From Apostichopus japonicus (lineage: Eukaryota > Echinodermata > Holothuroidea > Aspidochirotida > Stichopodidae), in assembly GCF_037975245.1 (NCBI RefSeq), contig NC_092571.1:3677001-3741000 (forward strand): a stretch of DNA of 64,000 nt, given 5' to 3'. Within the stretch, counting starts at the first letter, position 1. The number at the start of each line of letters is the position of its first letter. Positions 12,601 through 23,742 of this stretch are shown here, piece after piece. The notes beneath the pieces are model-generated. The model was given only the letters and a program-made list of their open reading frames with translations. It did no database searches and was not told where the DNA came from. The translations under genes and the position numbers were made by a program.

Positions 12601-15600
12601 ATGTTCGTCGAGGCAGAAGATTTGGGATATTTGATTCGAAATAGTTCAGGCCAAACTTATTTGATTGATTATGGTGAGTTCTTCTGTGGAATCGTTGATC
12701 TTACGAGCCCCGAAGCATTTGATTGGTATAAGGCCAAAATAAAAACCAACATGATCGAATTTGGCTTCGACGGTTGGATGGCTGACTTTGGGGAGTACCT
12801 TCCTCCGGATGCAGTCTTTGACAACGGCGTCTCCGGGGAAGAAATGCACAACCTTTGGCCTGTTCTCTGGGCAAAGGCGAACCGTGAGGCAGTGGAAGAG
12901 GCGGGCAGACTAGGTGATATAGTGTTCTGGATGCGTGCTGGGTTTACTGGGTCTCAAAACTACAGTGTTATGACTTGGTCAGGGGACCAATTGGTCGACT
13001 TTAGCACAGCAGATGGCTTGGCCTCAGTTATAACGGGTACATTATCTTTGGGGATGTCAGGCTATGGACTGAATCATTTTGACATTGGTGGATACACGTC
13101 TTTATATGGTGTTATAAGAACGGAAGAACTTCTCTTAAGATATGCGGAGCTAGCAGCCTTTACACCAATGATGAGAAGTCACGAAGGAAACCGCCCTGAC
13201 GAAAATTGGCAGTATTATTCCAGTGTACACAGTATGAAGATGCTGGGACGCGCAACCGAGATCTATATCCTAATGAGGAACTATACGCAAAGTGTATTGG
13301 AAGAGGTGTATACATTAGGTTATCCAGCACAACGACCTCTTTTCTTTCATTACGATAATGACCCTCTGTCATTCGATGATTCAATGAAATATCAATATTT
13401 ACTGGGGAAGGATGTTCTCGTAGCACCGGTTTATTTACCTTCCTCAGAGACTGGTGATAGATGGACCCTTTACCTTCCGCCCGATGACTGGGTCTATCTT
13501 TGGGATGGTACGGCTTATGATGATGGGGGCGAATATGTTACTGTCGATGCTCCATTGAGAACTATTCCTGTCTTTTATCGAAAAGACTCGACGTATGCGC
13601 AATTCTTTCAAAACGTTGCAGCTAGTAAGTCAATTTTCCTTATTTTTGTTCTCAACTGTCAAGCCCCACGGGGATATGACTGCATCGCAGTCCTCATATA
13701 TGCTAGGATTGCCTTCATTAAACTTGTGATGCATCAAAAGGCAGTGAAATATATATCATTTTTTTTGTTCTTAATAAAATAATTGTCATTATTATGTAAA
13801 CTTAAATACTTTATCTGACTGAAAAATGCAACCGCAACTTCTATTAAAGTAGTGATTAATGAAAAGCACAACAAGTTAAACTATATCATTATTGGCATCG
13901 GGCCCTCGAAGTCAAGGAGGCCCGAAGTGAACACAACGTCAATGGGCCTCCGAGAACACTTCCAGGAAAGAAACACCAACTTCCTATTTGGATTGTATAC
14001 CAGAAACACTTGATGGGAGGAGGTGGGGTGGGGGCAATCATAGGGTTTCAGAGGGCACAAGATGATGTCATAATGTCATGCTGGAACCTTTATCAACCCA
14101 AGAACAACTGGTTGACTGAAAAATGCAAAAACAACTTCTATCAAATGAATAAGAAAAGACAAATATAACAACTTTAGTCATTTCATTGGTGGCCACGAGA
14201 AATCCTTTGTTTGTTGCCGAAATTCTTATTATTAACATAAAGCGAAAGAGCTAGTTTGAGGAATTTCAGTTATCATGCTAATCAGTTTAACGTTGATGAC
14301 GATGGGTGTATGTCTTCCTAAAGGAACGGTTTGCCACTTTCAAATCGGCCCAGGATCTTCTAGGATATGTACTCATTTTAGACTCTCAATGTGTGTTGCC
14401 AAATTTTAACTTCGACCTTTCTAGCTTACTCGGCCTTAAAGCTCAGTGAAAATAACACTTTCTATGCAATTTTCTATTAATTATTATTATTTTTATTGAG
14501 TTATCTGTCGTTTAACATTTTGGGCTGAATAAAAATTCGCCAGATTTTTTAACGAGTCCGTAGATGCTACAAACTTCAATCAAACTTTGCAAGCCTGCCC
14601 AACAGTCCATGCGCCAATCAAATCTCTCTGTTTTGTTCACGACGGTGAACTGTGTGCTAGCCTGTGTTAGGTCCATATTTTAATAGTATCTTTCTTTCAG
14701 TCTTACCCATAAAGCTTGCGAAATTTTGTCATTTCCTTCCATTGAAGGAATAAACAGGTGTTTTCAGACGTTCCCTCCATGATATTGGGTATAAAAAGTG
14801 GACGATACGAGTTTAGCAGGTTACATTTTTGTAATTAACATACTGATATGGACGGTCGCAGTGATTTGACGGTAAATCGTTTGCGCCAAAAGGGCAACAG
14901 AAAATAAATTTTGCGACAGCTTTTCTCCATTAAACCTACCCGGTCAGATTGCATTTAGAATAAGAAACAATGAATCTGCCTCGGAAGGTTGTTTTCCGAA
15001 ATTCATCAGCAAACCCACATTGAGACTTTAAGCTTTAGTTTATTGTATTGTATACATGTAATGATGGTTTTGAAATTGTTCAGACAATTAGCGAGCCTCG
15101 CAATCGAATAGCCATACGTGAGACAAATGTAACAAATATATCGAAGCTGCTCTCAGTACTAAAATCAACATCTCAAGAGCACTTTGACCGACGGTAAATT
15201 GCTAAGTTCAAACTTCAAGGAGTAGCTTAGCTTTACAGTGTCTCCGAAAGATAAACGGATGATTAATTGCTTTACGCGTTATCATGGAAATTGTAAAACA
15301 ACTAACACACGGGTTAAAAACTTGCAGTAAGTACTATATTCTAAAGTAACATGTTACACAACATGTTACACAATTACCAACATCCCTTTGAATTTTCCGT
15401 TTGAACGCTATTTTAGTAGTTCGTTTCAGACAACAAGATGCCAAATTCGGTGATTAGTGCTGTACGACCGTTATTGTGTACTAGGTAATAGACATAGCCT
15501 GTTTACATGTATCTGCTATGAAAGTATTAACCAATCATATGAATAAGCCAAACTGATTGCAGTAGAGGCAAAATTGTTGACGTATTCAACAAACGTGTTC

Positions 15601-16197
15601 TTGCATTAAGTAGTGTAACAAATTAAAGTTATATTTGTACACTGGCTTTTTTCGTGCTATCGAGACTTACGATAACGTTGTCAAGCGTAAATTTAATCCG
15701 TACTCCAAACACTCTCATTGGCAGAGTACGGGAAAGAATAACATCAAGTTCAGACGCTTTTATTCAGAATTGTCATGTACTGCTTATGTATGTATGAGCA
15801 ATTAAATACCCAGAAGAGGATCTCTTTGCAAATATTTTCTCCCCGAAGAGCTTTACCATATAAACTGAGAAACTATGCCTTTGTTTGTTTCATATTAGAT
15901 CTTGTAAGAATACTGCAAAACCATTGTCTCGTCTTATCAAAATCTTATTTACATTGCCTATAAATAAAACGCTCGTTGAGTAGACCTATAAAGATTTATG
16001 GACCATGATTTCAACTCCCAACATTCTCTAGTTATCGTTTTAACTGTTTTTAATCTTCTTTTATAGACACTCCTGCTATTCTGCCGACTACTACTATGGA
16101 CCCAGTCCCCACATCAACGGCGTCAATAGCTTCAATGCCTTCGGAGTTTGTACTATTAGTTACAATTTTCCTAGTGGGAAAAATTTGGACTCCATGA
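9632..16197 (+). CDS. GH31 alpha-sulfoquinovosidase-like glycosidase (5' end missing)
   Basis: Predicted to hydrolyse alpha-sulfoquinovosides, the head groups of plant and algal sulfolipid (SQDG). Five exons join in phase: 9632-9820, 10221-10425, 10700-10881, 12397-13624 and 16067-16197, giving 644 residues before TGA. Exon 1 has the YGGGEQFSYFDLNGR motif and exon 2 continues EQGVGRN. The GH31 nucleophile is Asp in MADFGEYLPPD (codon 12784) and the acid/base is Asp in SGDQLVDF (codon 12985). Residues equivalent to the bacterial YihQ QQRWY pocket are all present: Gln 10837, Gln 12430, Arg 12469, Trp 12478 and Tyr 13093. Compared with bacterial enzymes of about 680 residues, roughly 100 N-terminal residues are missing, and no start or signal peptide was found. 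The last exon encodes a Thr/Ser/Pro stalk and a hydrophobic tail, suggesting a GPI or membrane anchor (inference). Family sure; substrate well supported by motifs but untested. Confidence 0.88.
12397..13624 (+). CDS. catalytic-barrel exon of the sulfoquinovosidase-like gene
   Basis: A single 1,228-base exon encodes most of the (beta/alpha)8 barrel and the C-terminal beta domain: from NEGMKVAGLWIQDY, through both catalytic aspartates, the LNHFDIGGYTSLYG loop and TPMMRSHEGNRP, to the VFYRKDS segment. The acceptor is TTTTTTCCCTTCAG and the donor is GTAAGT after 13624 (phase 1). The open frame runs 99 bases upstream of the acceptor and about 160 bases past the donor, but neither part resembles the family, which supports the splice choices. 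Confidence 0.88.
16067..16197 (+). CDS. last exon: Thr/Ser stalk and hydrophobic tail
   Basis: It follows the acceptor CTTCTTTTATAG and joins in phase 1 to the catalytic exon. The peptide starts NTPAILPTTTMDPVPTSTAS, then a short spacer, the hydrophobic run FVLLVTIFLVGKIW, and stops two residues later. Small residues, spacer and a C-terminal hydrophobic run form the usual layout of a GPI-anchor signal, though a short transmembrane anchor is also possible. Bacterial YihQ lacks such a tail, so this would be an animal addition that holds the enzyme at the cell surface. An ATTAAA at about 16557 could serve as poly(A) signal. Confidence 0.65.
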
Positions 16198-17099
16198 ACA
16201 ACTTTACTTACTCTACAGGGACTATTATTTTCTGTTGTCGTAAAGTAGATGTTTCGTCATGTGTAAGCTTTTTTAACCTTTTAAACAAAACTCACAACAG
16301 ACCCATGAACTTTAATCGTCATCAGTATTGTGACCAATTTTTTAGCCAACTGAAATTGCTAGAAGTTGCCAAAAAGACATTCCTGGAGATTCTGATTCTA
16401 TTACTTTTTCACAGACATTGAGGAAGTGTTAAAATGGACAATCAATCATCTCAGTGTATAGAAATAGCTACGTAGTGGAGGCAGTAAAACGCTTGGTGAA
16501 ATTTGATAATGATTGCAATGAAAATCATCGGGTGTCTAGGCCTTCGTATTGAGAATATTAAAGTACTTATTGGGGTGTCTTGTTCTACGTATTGAGAATA
16601 CTAAACTACTTATTGGGGTGTCTTTGTCTACGTATTGAGTAAATTATACTACGTATCGAGTGTCTTGATCAACATATTGAGTATATACTTATCTACATAT
16701 GACACCTGCCTACTTTGAACTGTTATGGACCATTCGCATACCAATCGAATACACTCAAGCTCAAACTTCGTGAAGTAATCGACTGTTAGATATACGTTTA
16801 ATCTTTCCCCATCTTCTGTGTCTTTGTCTAGTTCAATTTTCTCCGCACAAATTTCTGCGAATAAATTGTACTGGGCGGGTTGATCGGAGTAGCGAGGGAA
16901 AGACTTTTGACACAGTTCAGCAATATTTCACTTTTAAAATTGTCCCAGTGATAACGACCTGATAGAATGTTTTGAGATTACGACATGAAAACGTTTCCAC
17001 ATTTCAGATTACATTAAGGAACCTTTTGTCTTCTTCAATGAGGTGAGAATTCTCAATCAAATAACTTCACATGAGGCTGTAAGGCACTAACGCGAACGG

Positions 17100-17880
17100 A
17101 CCACAACTGATAATGATAATGTAATTGTATATATGATTACATAGTCATTTTATACGACAATTTACTGATATAACACGATAATATATATAGAAGATACACG
17201 ATGATAATAAGAAACTACACGATAATAAATAGCTGCAATGTAGTCTACACGGTTATTATAACAAAAGTACATGGTAATTATAAGAAACTATGTCTATAAT
17301 AAGAAATTACACGACTGTAATAAGAAAGTACCGTACACGATGATAATCTAAACTGCATACGATGAAAAGCGCTGCGTCTTCATATGCGTTGGCATATGTA
17401 TGAGATTTTGAACATTTGTATTATTTTTAGAGGGTAAAGAATTCCCTCTAGATTGCTGTCAGCACAACTGTGTGCCCATTGTATTCTGTTCCGGCCGTGG
17501 ACCGGATAATAAGCACTACTATATAATAAGTTGTTATTGGTTATACGGGTAAGCGCGTCACACACACAAACAACACTCGACAACAGTGAAAACATAACAA
17601 TCAGCTATAACTTGTGAGTCGTGATGTCCACCGCATGAATAATATGCGTGTTCATATGGATATCGTTAGCAGTTTTTATAGCATCGTGTATATGATTATT
17701 ATTATCATCGTGTATCTTCCTAATATTATCGCGGACTTTAACGTGATCACCATGTAAAATATTATTATAATCATGAAAACTTAGAGTATTTTTTGCAAAT
17801 TAACATATAAATTTATATTATAATTATGATATAATTAATATTATTATGATATAATAACATAATGATTGTAATCATGATAT
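17100..17880. repeat. degenerate ACACGATAATAA repeats, opposed in two arms
   Basis: From about 17.1 to 17.37 kb the words TACACGATRATAA and AAGAAACTACACG recur; from about 17.68 to 17.88 kb their complements recur (TTATTATCATCGTGTATCTTCC). The block is therefore a loose inverted repeat of AT-rich minisatellite sequence. No gene is supported in it. Confidence 0.5.
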
Positions 17881-17975
17881 AAAATCACGTTACCACATCA
17901 TTTGTGTACCATTTGGCGTTCCATAGTGAACTGATTACCTCAATACGGTTATCCGAAACTCGGTTAGATTATTCT

Positions 17976-18200
17976 ATCACGCTTCTCGGCCTTTTGGCTA
18001 AGATCGTGTGCAAACAGTACACGATAGATCGCTCACCAACCTTTGACCTGATCATGTGTAGTATCTATTCCCTTTTCCAAGGAACTTGTGATACTCACTT
18101 AATGTAGCGTCGTTATGACCACATCGTTACAGTTCCAAATTAAGGGGACTGGGGGTTGAGAGCGGACCAAGTTGTTTGGGATTCGTGTCTCAAGCCATCA
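17976..18200 (+). mobile_element. U2-snRNA-headed repeat, copy A (longest head)
   Basis: Positions 17976-18005 match the first bases of U2 snRNA apart from two extra bases near the start: GCTTCTCGGCCTTTTGGCTA then AGATC. After a 48-base insertion (18006-18053), which ends in a repeat of the flanking GATC, the U2 branch-site-pairing segment resumes (ATGTGTAGTATCTATTC). Downstream the sequence leaves U2 and matches the body of the copies at 18.36 and 22.2-22.5 kb (GGGGACTGGGGGTTGAGAGCGG). It lacks the U2 Sm site and 3' stem-loops, so it is not a functional U2 gene. The layout fits a SINE with an snRNA-derived head. Confidence 0.7.
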
Positions 18201-18359
18201 AGTTATACAATTATAACTTAACAAGAAACTCAAAGTCACTGCTATGTTGTCTTCAGTAATTTGCAATTTGTTTATGTCTGTTATATTTTAAAATCCCGTC
18301 AACTCAAAACAACGACAATTAAATCAGATACTTGCATGACCAGCATATCTTTTTTTTTT

Positions 18360-18522
18360 GTTATCTGTTCCCTTTCGAGGGGAATGGTGATACATACCCG
18401 ACGATGATAACACAGTCACAGTCCCGATGCAATGGGACTGGGGTTGAGAGCGGATAAGTCGGTCGGTAGTTTGGTTTTCGTGCCCAAGTTCTTTCCTGGG
18501 TGACTTTTCTTAAAAAGTATCT
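18360..18522 (+). mobile_element. U2-headed repeat family, copy B (5'-truncated)
   Basis: It starts at TTATCTGTTCCCTTTCGAGG and runs through GATGATAACACAGTCACAGT, GGGACTGGGGTTGAGAGCGG and CCCAAGTTCTTTCCTGGGTG to CTTAAAAAGTA. Only the last bases of the U2-like head remain, preceded by a T-run. The body can fold three hairpins (CCTTTCGAGG; CAGTCCC...GGGACTG; a CCCA...TGGG stem). Confidence 0.7.
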
Positions 18523-18572
18523 CTCTGTACATGAAATACACTTGAGCTTGGTTACCTCACATACTTTACATA

Positions 18573-18602
18573 TATGTATGTGTGTGTGTGTGTGTTTGTG
18601 AG
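18573..18602. repeat. (TG)n microsatellite
   Basis: A short TG dinucleotide run at the 3' side of repeat copy B. Confidence 0.8.
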
Positions 18603-18609
18603 GGGAACA

Positions 18610-20685
18610 CCGCCAAGTGACTGATAAAGTCATAAAGGATGACATGTGATATAGCAGGGGGGTCCGAATTGGCTCTCTACGGGCCTAACTGGTGTTTGGG
18701 GGAGTTCTCGGGCGACCGAATGGAGTTGAGGATCGAATCAATTTCCATTTTCATTCACCTTGTTGACCTTCACATGATGAAAATAATTGAAAAAGTATGT
18801 CTTACTTCGATCGATTACTATCTCATTATTAGTCATCTTCGATGGGTTTGGTAAAATTATTGAAAACCGCAATACCGCTAAGCAATAATGTTGCCAGCCA
18901 TTCATTGAGCTGGAAGTGTCCAACAACTATAACATCATCACTAGGACATTCCAAAGTCCTCTCCGTCTTTACAGCACGCCGCACAGCATTTTATAACCCC
19001 GAGAGGGATTTGCTTTTCCCTCTTTCTCACGCCCCCATCCGCCCCTACCCATCTACCCACACCTCCAGCCTCCATCAAACCTTCGTCCTGCAACACCAAT
19101 CATTTAATATCGCTTCAGCCGGCAGAGCAGAGACATCCCCTCCCTCATAAACACACACACATCACCGCCACCAACAGTGGGGAGATGATGCTGTGTGCTT
19201 CCATGCATGGTAGGTCAGTGTGTTTATTTGTATCAGAGATTTTTGGATGAGAATGTTCTTTGGTTGAGTTATTATAAGTCCTAAAACAATTATGGACTTG
19301 CTTTAACAGAAATAACAGAAAACTGAAGTGATGTTACGACGCTATCATTAATTTGGAGGTATGTGCAGAAACATGGCCGTTTGGAACAGAGATATTTATA
19401 GAAATATTAGTAGCACTCAACAACCAAACAACCAATAGGGTGCAACGTACATAATATCGTGTCGCAACATTAGTTTTTCAAACAGCAGTGATGATGTCAA
19501 CGGAATCTATGAGAAGCGACTCAAATACCTCTTTCAAATCGATAGGAGGAGGAAACTTAATTTATATTCCGTTCGTTTATTTCTTTGTTATATAGATCTA
19601 AGATACAATTTTCATGTTCAATAACGTATCGGCAAAAGGAGGGGGGAGGGGGAGGGGGCTGCGGTGAAGAGAGAGTAGCTATGACTTTGAAAGGGATGCT
19701 ATTGCCTCCTATAACTTTATAGACTTTATAGAGATTTTAGCTGCTGATAGGGTCGACCATGTCAGAGTGTTGACAAAATGAATTGCACATATGAAAGCTA
19801 TAAAAACATCCAAACCCCGTCCTCGTCACCGTCCCTTCCTCATTAACATTCAGTCTTTCAAAGAACAAGATGATCAAGTTGGCTGATTATAGATCAAACT
19901 TTGATATTTATAAAGATGATTCTAATATTTTGTATTAAACTAAATACACACTTCTACATGTGTGTGGAACACAAGGGGGGGGGGTGCAAACACGCAAATG
20001 CCGCAGTTTCAGAGGATCAATAAACACATCAAGTCACTGCGGACTAAACAAGTCTTGTAGTTGAAGAATTCCCGATCTCCGTGTTTCCCAAATTTACTTG
20101 CATAAACTCAAAACCATATGAATCCTATTTCAGGTTTCGAAATACTGTGCTATTTCCAGCCATTCAGATCCCTAAATAAGATTAGTCACATGTTTATAGT
20201 TAACGTGTTTGACCTAATTAGTATTGTCCCTTCCTCATTTAAAAAGGTCTTGAAATGTGAATAGGTATTGTTTGTTGAAATTTCAGGCTTAATCCCAGTT
20301 CATGATCGTCTGCATAGAATATAGTGGTATAGGGAGACAACTTACAGCAAGACCTCTCTTGCGAGCATAATCTTATGCAACCTTTTGTGAATAAGAAGAT
20401 TTCACGGAATCCGTTTTTCTTTTACTGCTTGCTTCGAAGTCATTGATAATATCGGGGCATAGCCTATTGTACATTACGTTTTGAAAGGAAGCGACATTCT
20501 TACTGCTTGCTACAATGTAAACAAAGACATTGAAGCGTGAGCTTCTTGTTAATAAGATATTCAGATCCGTTGCTCTAATGAGAGTAAAACAGGATGAAGA
20601 TTTCGTTGAAGGCAGTGTCATTTACTGTTACCAATAGATTGTATCCAACCATTAATACCAATTTAAGCTCGTTTAAAGTTAACTT
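18610..20685. other. no recognisable gene
   Basis: About 2 kb with short open frames only. A poly-G-rich stretch near 19.63-19.66 kb and AC-rich sequence near 19.14 kb are low-complexity. No splice-bounded coding block was recognised. Confidence 0.45.
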
Positions 20686-20691
20686 GTCAAA

Positions 20692-20757
20692 TGGCTCAGA
20701 GGGTAGAGCAGTGGACTGGTAACCTGATGAACTGAGTTCGACTCCATCGATGGTTGG
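20692..20757 (+). repeat. tRNA-like sequence (tRNA-derived SINE head or tRNA pseudogene)
   Basis: A perfect polymerase III box A (TGGCTCAGAGG, 20692-20702) lies 32 bases before a near-perfect box B (AGTTCGACTCC, 20735-20745). The D-stem GCTC/GAGC pairs, but the anticodon and acceptor stems do not close well. This is therefore a decayed tRNA or, more likely, the head of a tRNA-derived SINE rather than a working tRNA gene. Confidence 0.45.
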
Positions 20758-20759
20758 TT

Positions 20760-22210
20760 ATACACGTTTAAAATTTCAAATTCTCTTTCAGTAGTCGACG
20801 CTGAAGTCTTGATATATTAATTCAACCATATAATTTACTAGCTGATGTGATGGCCGATGCTGTTAAGAGGGTGACGAAAGACTCATTCCTCGTCGGTCGT
20901 GTAAATCGTGGCTAGGGTTCAAGACAGGCCTGAGGCGATAATACCTCTGGCTGTGGCATGGTGCTTTTTGTGGCCTAGGATCTCGTACCATGTCTCCCTT
21001 GTTGTCGCAAAAGAACCCGGGAGGATGCGCAGAGGGTCGGTCAAATCGACCAGAAACGTACTAGGTGGCGTGCGTGAATCCTTGCCTTTGGCAAGACTGC
21101 GAGACACTCTCTGCGTCCGGCATGCTTGCAACCACCGTCCACTGAATACGTGGCTTGATGAGGCGCTATTCTCCTAAAAGTGAATCTATGGATGCCTTTA
21201 AGAGCTATATAATTATTTTATATTAAAAAACACCCTGTTTCAAAATAGCGCCATCGAATTCCTTAAAAGCCGCTCTTTCTCTTGTCACTCCGAAGGTGAA
21301 TGGATTTTATTGTAATGGGTTATTTGCAACACATTCAAACAGTCATGCGGTTAACAAGGGTTTCCAGGAACTTAATTAAACTCATTGTTTGACATAAATG
21401 TGTTGGTAAAGATTTACTAACACAACCGACACCAAAACAAGCATTTTATTCGTTGCAATGCCAGAGACATCGAAGCCAGCGAGACCATGAGATAACATTT
21501 TAATATACATAGAATTCATTCTATATCACTTCTGGAAGAAAGCCAAAGTGTACCAGTGTCAATATGGTCCCATTCTAAGCCACAGTGTTGTAGCAAATTC
21601 TCATACCGGATAGGTAGTTTCGGAAACTAAGTGATTCTTACGAAATTTGTTTAAGATTCATCAAAAAATACCCCGTATTGTGTTTTGATAACTTCAGGAA
21701 CAAAATTAACTTTGTTATGCCATGGACCGTTAAAAACCACTGCTCTCAGTCTTGCTAGGGTTGTATTCTTATAGCACATTTACTTATTTTTTTTGTTATG
21801 ACCATTTAAACAGCTGAGGTTCACTAGTTTAAGTGACTGGAACTTTTAGTTCTGTACACAGCCCATCAGACTAGTTCCTCGGTTGCACTACAACACTCAA
21901 TGGGAAAAATTAAGATGACATGTTTATAATTTATTACAAATTTGTTGAGGAAAAATGATGTTGAAAGCCATCCAAGGGTGCTTCGTTGCTTATATGAAGT
22001 TTAAAGTATTTAAAAAGTATATTAAACGATACATATCTTGAAAAATACTGGAATAACTACAGAAACATTATGGGACTCAAAGTTGTCTGTTTTCTTTGTA
22101 TTATAATATATCAGGACTAAATTTCTGCCTTATTAATTATTTAAATATTTAAGTTAATTATCAAGTTACAGCAAAATCTATCTGTCGATCATTCTCCCAT
22201 GATTGAATAC
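20760..22210. other. no recognisable gene
   Basis: It holds a GC-richer island at 20.9-21.18 kb that is open on both strands. Its peptides match nothing I know. The rest is AT-rich with no supported features. Confidence 0.4.
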
Positions 22211-22216
22211 CGGGAA

Positions 22217-22370
22217 TACTTTCTAAGGAATGTCACCCAGAAAAGAACCTGGGCACGAAAACTAAACTACCGAACGACTGATCCGCTCCCAACCCCAGTC
22301 CCCTTGCATCGGGACTGTGACTGTGTGATCATCGTCAGGTGTGTATCACCATTCCCCTCGAAAGGGAACA
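22217..22370 (-). mobile_element. U2-headed repeat family, copy D (headless, tandem with C)
   Basis: Minus-strand copy running from CTGTTCCCTTTCGAGGGGAA to a CCTTAGAAAGTA tail. It lacks the head and follows copy C head-to-tail; the join reads AAAAAGTAACTGTTCCC. The AGTA shared by the element's 3' end and the AGTATCTG of its head suggests a tandem duplication through that microhomology. Confidence 0.75.
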
Positions 22371-22372
22371 GT

Positions 22373-22545
22373 TACTTTTTAAGAAAAAGTCGCCCAGGAA
22401 AGAACCTGGGCACTTAAACCAAACTACCGAACGACTAATCCGCTCTCAACCCCGGTCCCCTTGCATCGGGACTGTGACTGTGTTATCATCGTCGGGTGTG
22501 CATCACTATTCCCCTCGAAAGGGAACAGATACTACACATGATCTT
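22373..22545 (-). mobile_element. U2-headed repeat family, copy C
   Basis: On the minus strand it begins GATCATGTGTAGTATCTGTT, the U2 branch-site-pairing region, then continues into the family body (CCGACGATGATAACACAGTC; GAGCGGATTAGTCGTTCGG; CCCAGGTTCTTTCCTGGGCG) and ends TTTCTTAAAAAGTA. Identity with copy B over the body is high, so the family is probably fairly young. Confidence 0.75.
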
Positions 22546-22549
22546 CGAG

Positions 22550-23740
22550 GATGTCTTCAACTCTTCGGTATATCCATTCGTTGTACACGTCTCAGGATAA
22601 AACTAGTTTGATCTCGGAAGAATGTTATCCGATACCTGGTTCTTTATTCTATTTTTTTTACAAGTCAATGGACTACATTCGGATGAACAATGAACAGATG
22701 AAGAAAACTGCCATTACTGGAATACCAAGTAGTCCCCGTTATGTCCAACACGTAACACACTAATGGAACCACATCTTCCTTATTCGAAACAAGTTTATAA
22801 CAACAGAGAGTGATTTATGCCATTCAAGTGGTGCATTTGTTTTCATATTACCGAAACATGTACGACAAGATGTTTACGCTAGCAGTCCAGAATTCACATT
22901 TAACATTTAGCGTTTTAATCGGCTTCCGGTAACACGTATCAAGCATTCAATTGATGACTATATAACGACGAAAAGACCTTAAGCACATGGACATTAATAT
23001 CCTCTTACTTGAGGTACGTATGTGAGGCTCATTTGCATTCATTATTATCAGTCCAGTATTTTCATAATAAGGAACGTCAGAAGTCTCTTCGAGGAAATTT
23101 AAGGTCCCTGAAGAAGCACCGTGTAATGGTATCCCCTCAGTAGGACCAGGGACGATTATATTAGAAAACTTTTACGACTTCTTCTTCATCGGTTGGAGAC
23201 ATGAACATAGTTGCGGAATTGGTATTATTTGGGTAATGATTTCCATTAGTCCTATTGTGTATTTCAGAGGTCAACGAAGGACCAATATTTGCAAAATAGC
23301 TGTTAAAAGCATTGGACATTGTATAAGGATCAGTAGTGTCGCCATTTTAAAGAGCTTTGAAACAATGTTACAGAATGTTCGACTGTTTGGGTTGTACCGC
23401 ATATACATGTTATATATTTATGTAATATTCTGTCTGCCATCAAGGAGGGTGGGGGGGGGGGGCTTAGCCCCGACTGATTCATACAAAATCCTCCCAGAAG
23501 TATGTGTCGTTACGCCTGAATTACGCACGTGTACCATGAGTACGGTCTGGCGTTAACTGCTTTCATATCATCTGACATAATTTGGATAACGTGTTAGCAT
23601 CAGAGCCTGTGATCGTCCGAACGCAATGTGCTAATGAGGAGTCTTACCTTCGTTTCTTAAGTGTGGAAGGGGTGGGGTGGATAAGGGAGTTACGATTAAA
23701 GTTCGCTTTCGCTCATTACTGTATATAATCTTTTTGTTCC
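22550..23740. other. no recognisable gene
   Basis: Short open frames only, with a G-rich run at about 23.45 kb followed by CTTAGCCCCGACTGATTCATA, similar to G-run repeat fragments seen at 36.1 and 46.9 kb. Signal-peptide and collagen-repeat exons expected upstream of the gene at 23.74 kb were looked for and not seen. Confidence 0.4.
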
Positions 23741-23742
23741 AG

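Noticed and set aside
17976-18005. A functional U2 snRNA gene
   Set aside because: The match to U2 is interrupted by a 48-base insertion and ends after the branch-site region; Sm site and 3' stem-loops are missing.
20692-20757. A functional tRNA gene
   Set aside because: The A and B boxes are good, but the anticodon and acceptor stems do not pair, so a decayed or SINE-derived copy is more likely.
20908-21177. Opposed open frames in a GC-richer patch
   Set aside because: Neither peptide shows domain features, and the overlap on both strands suggests composition rather than coding.
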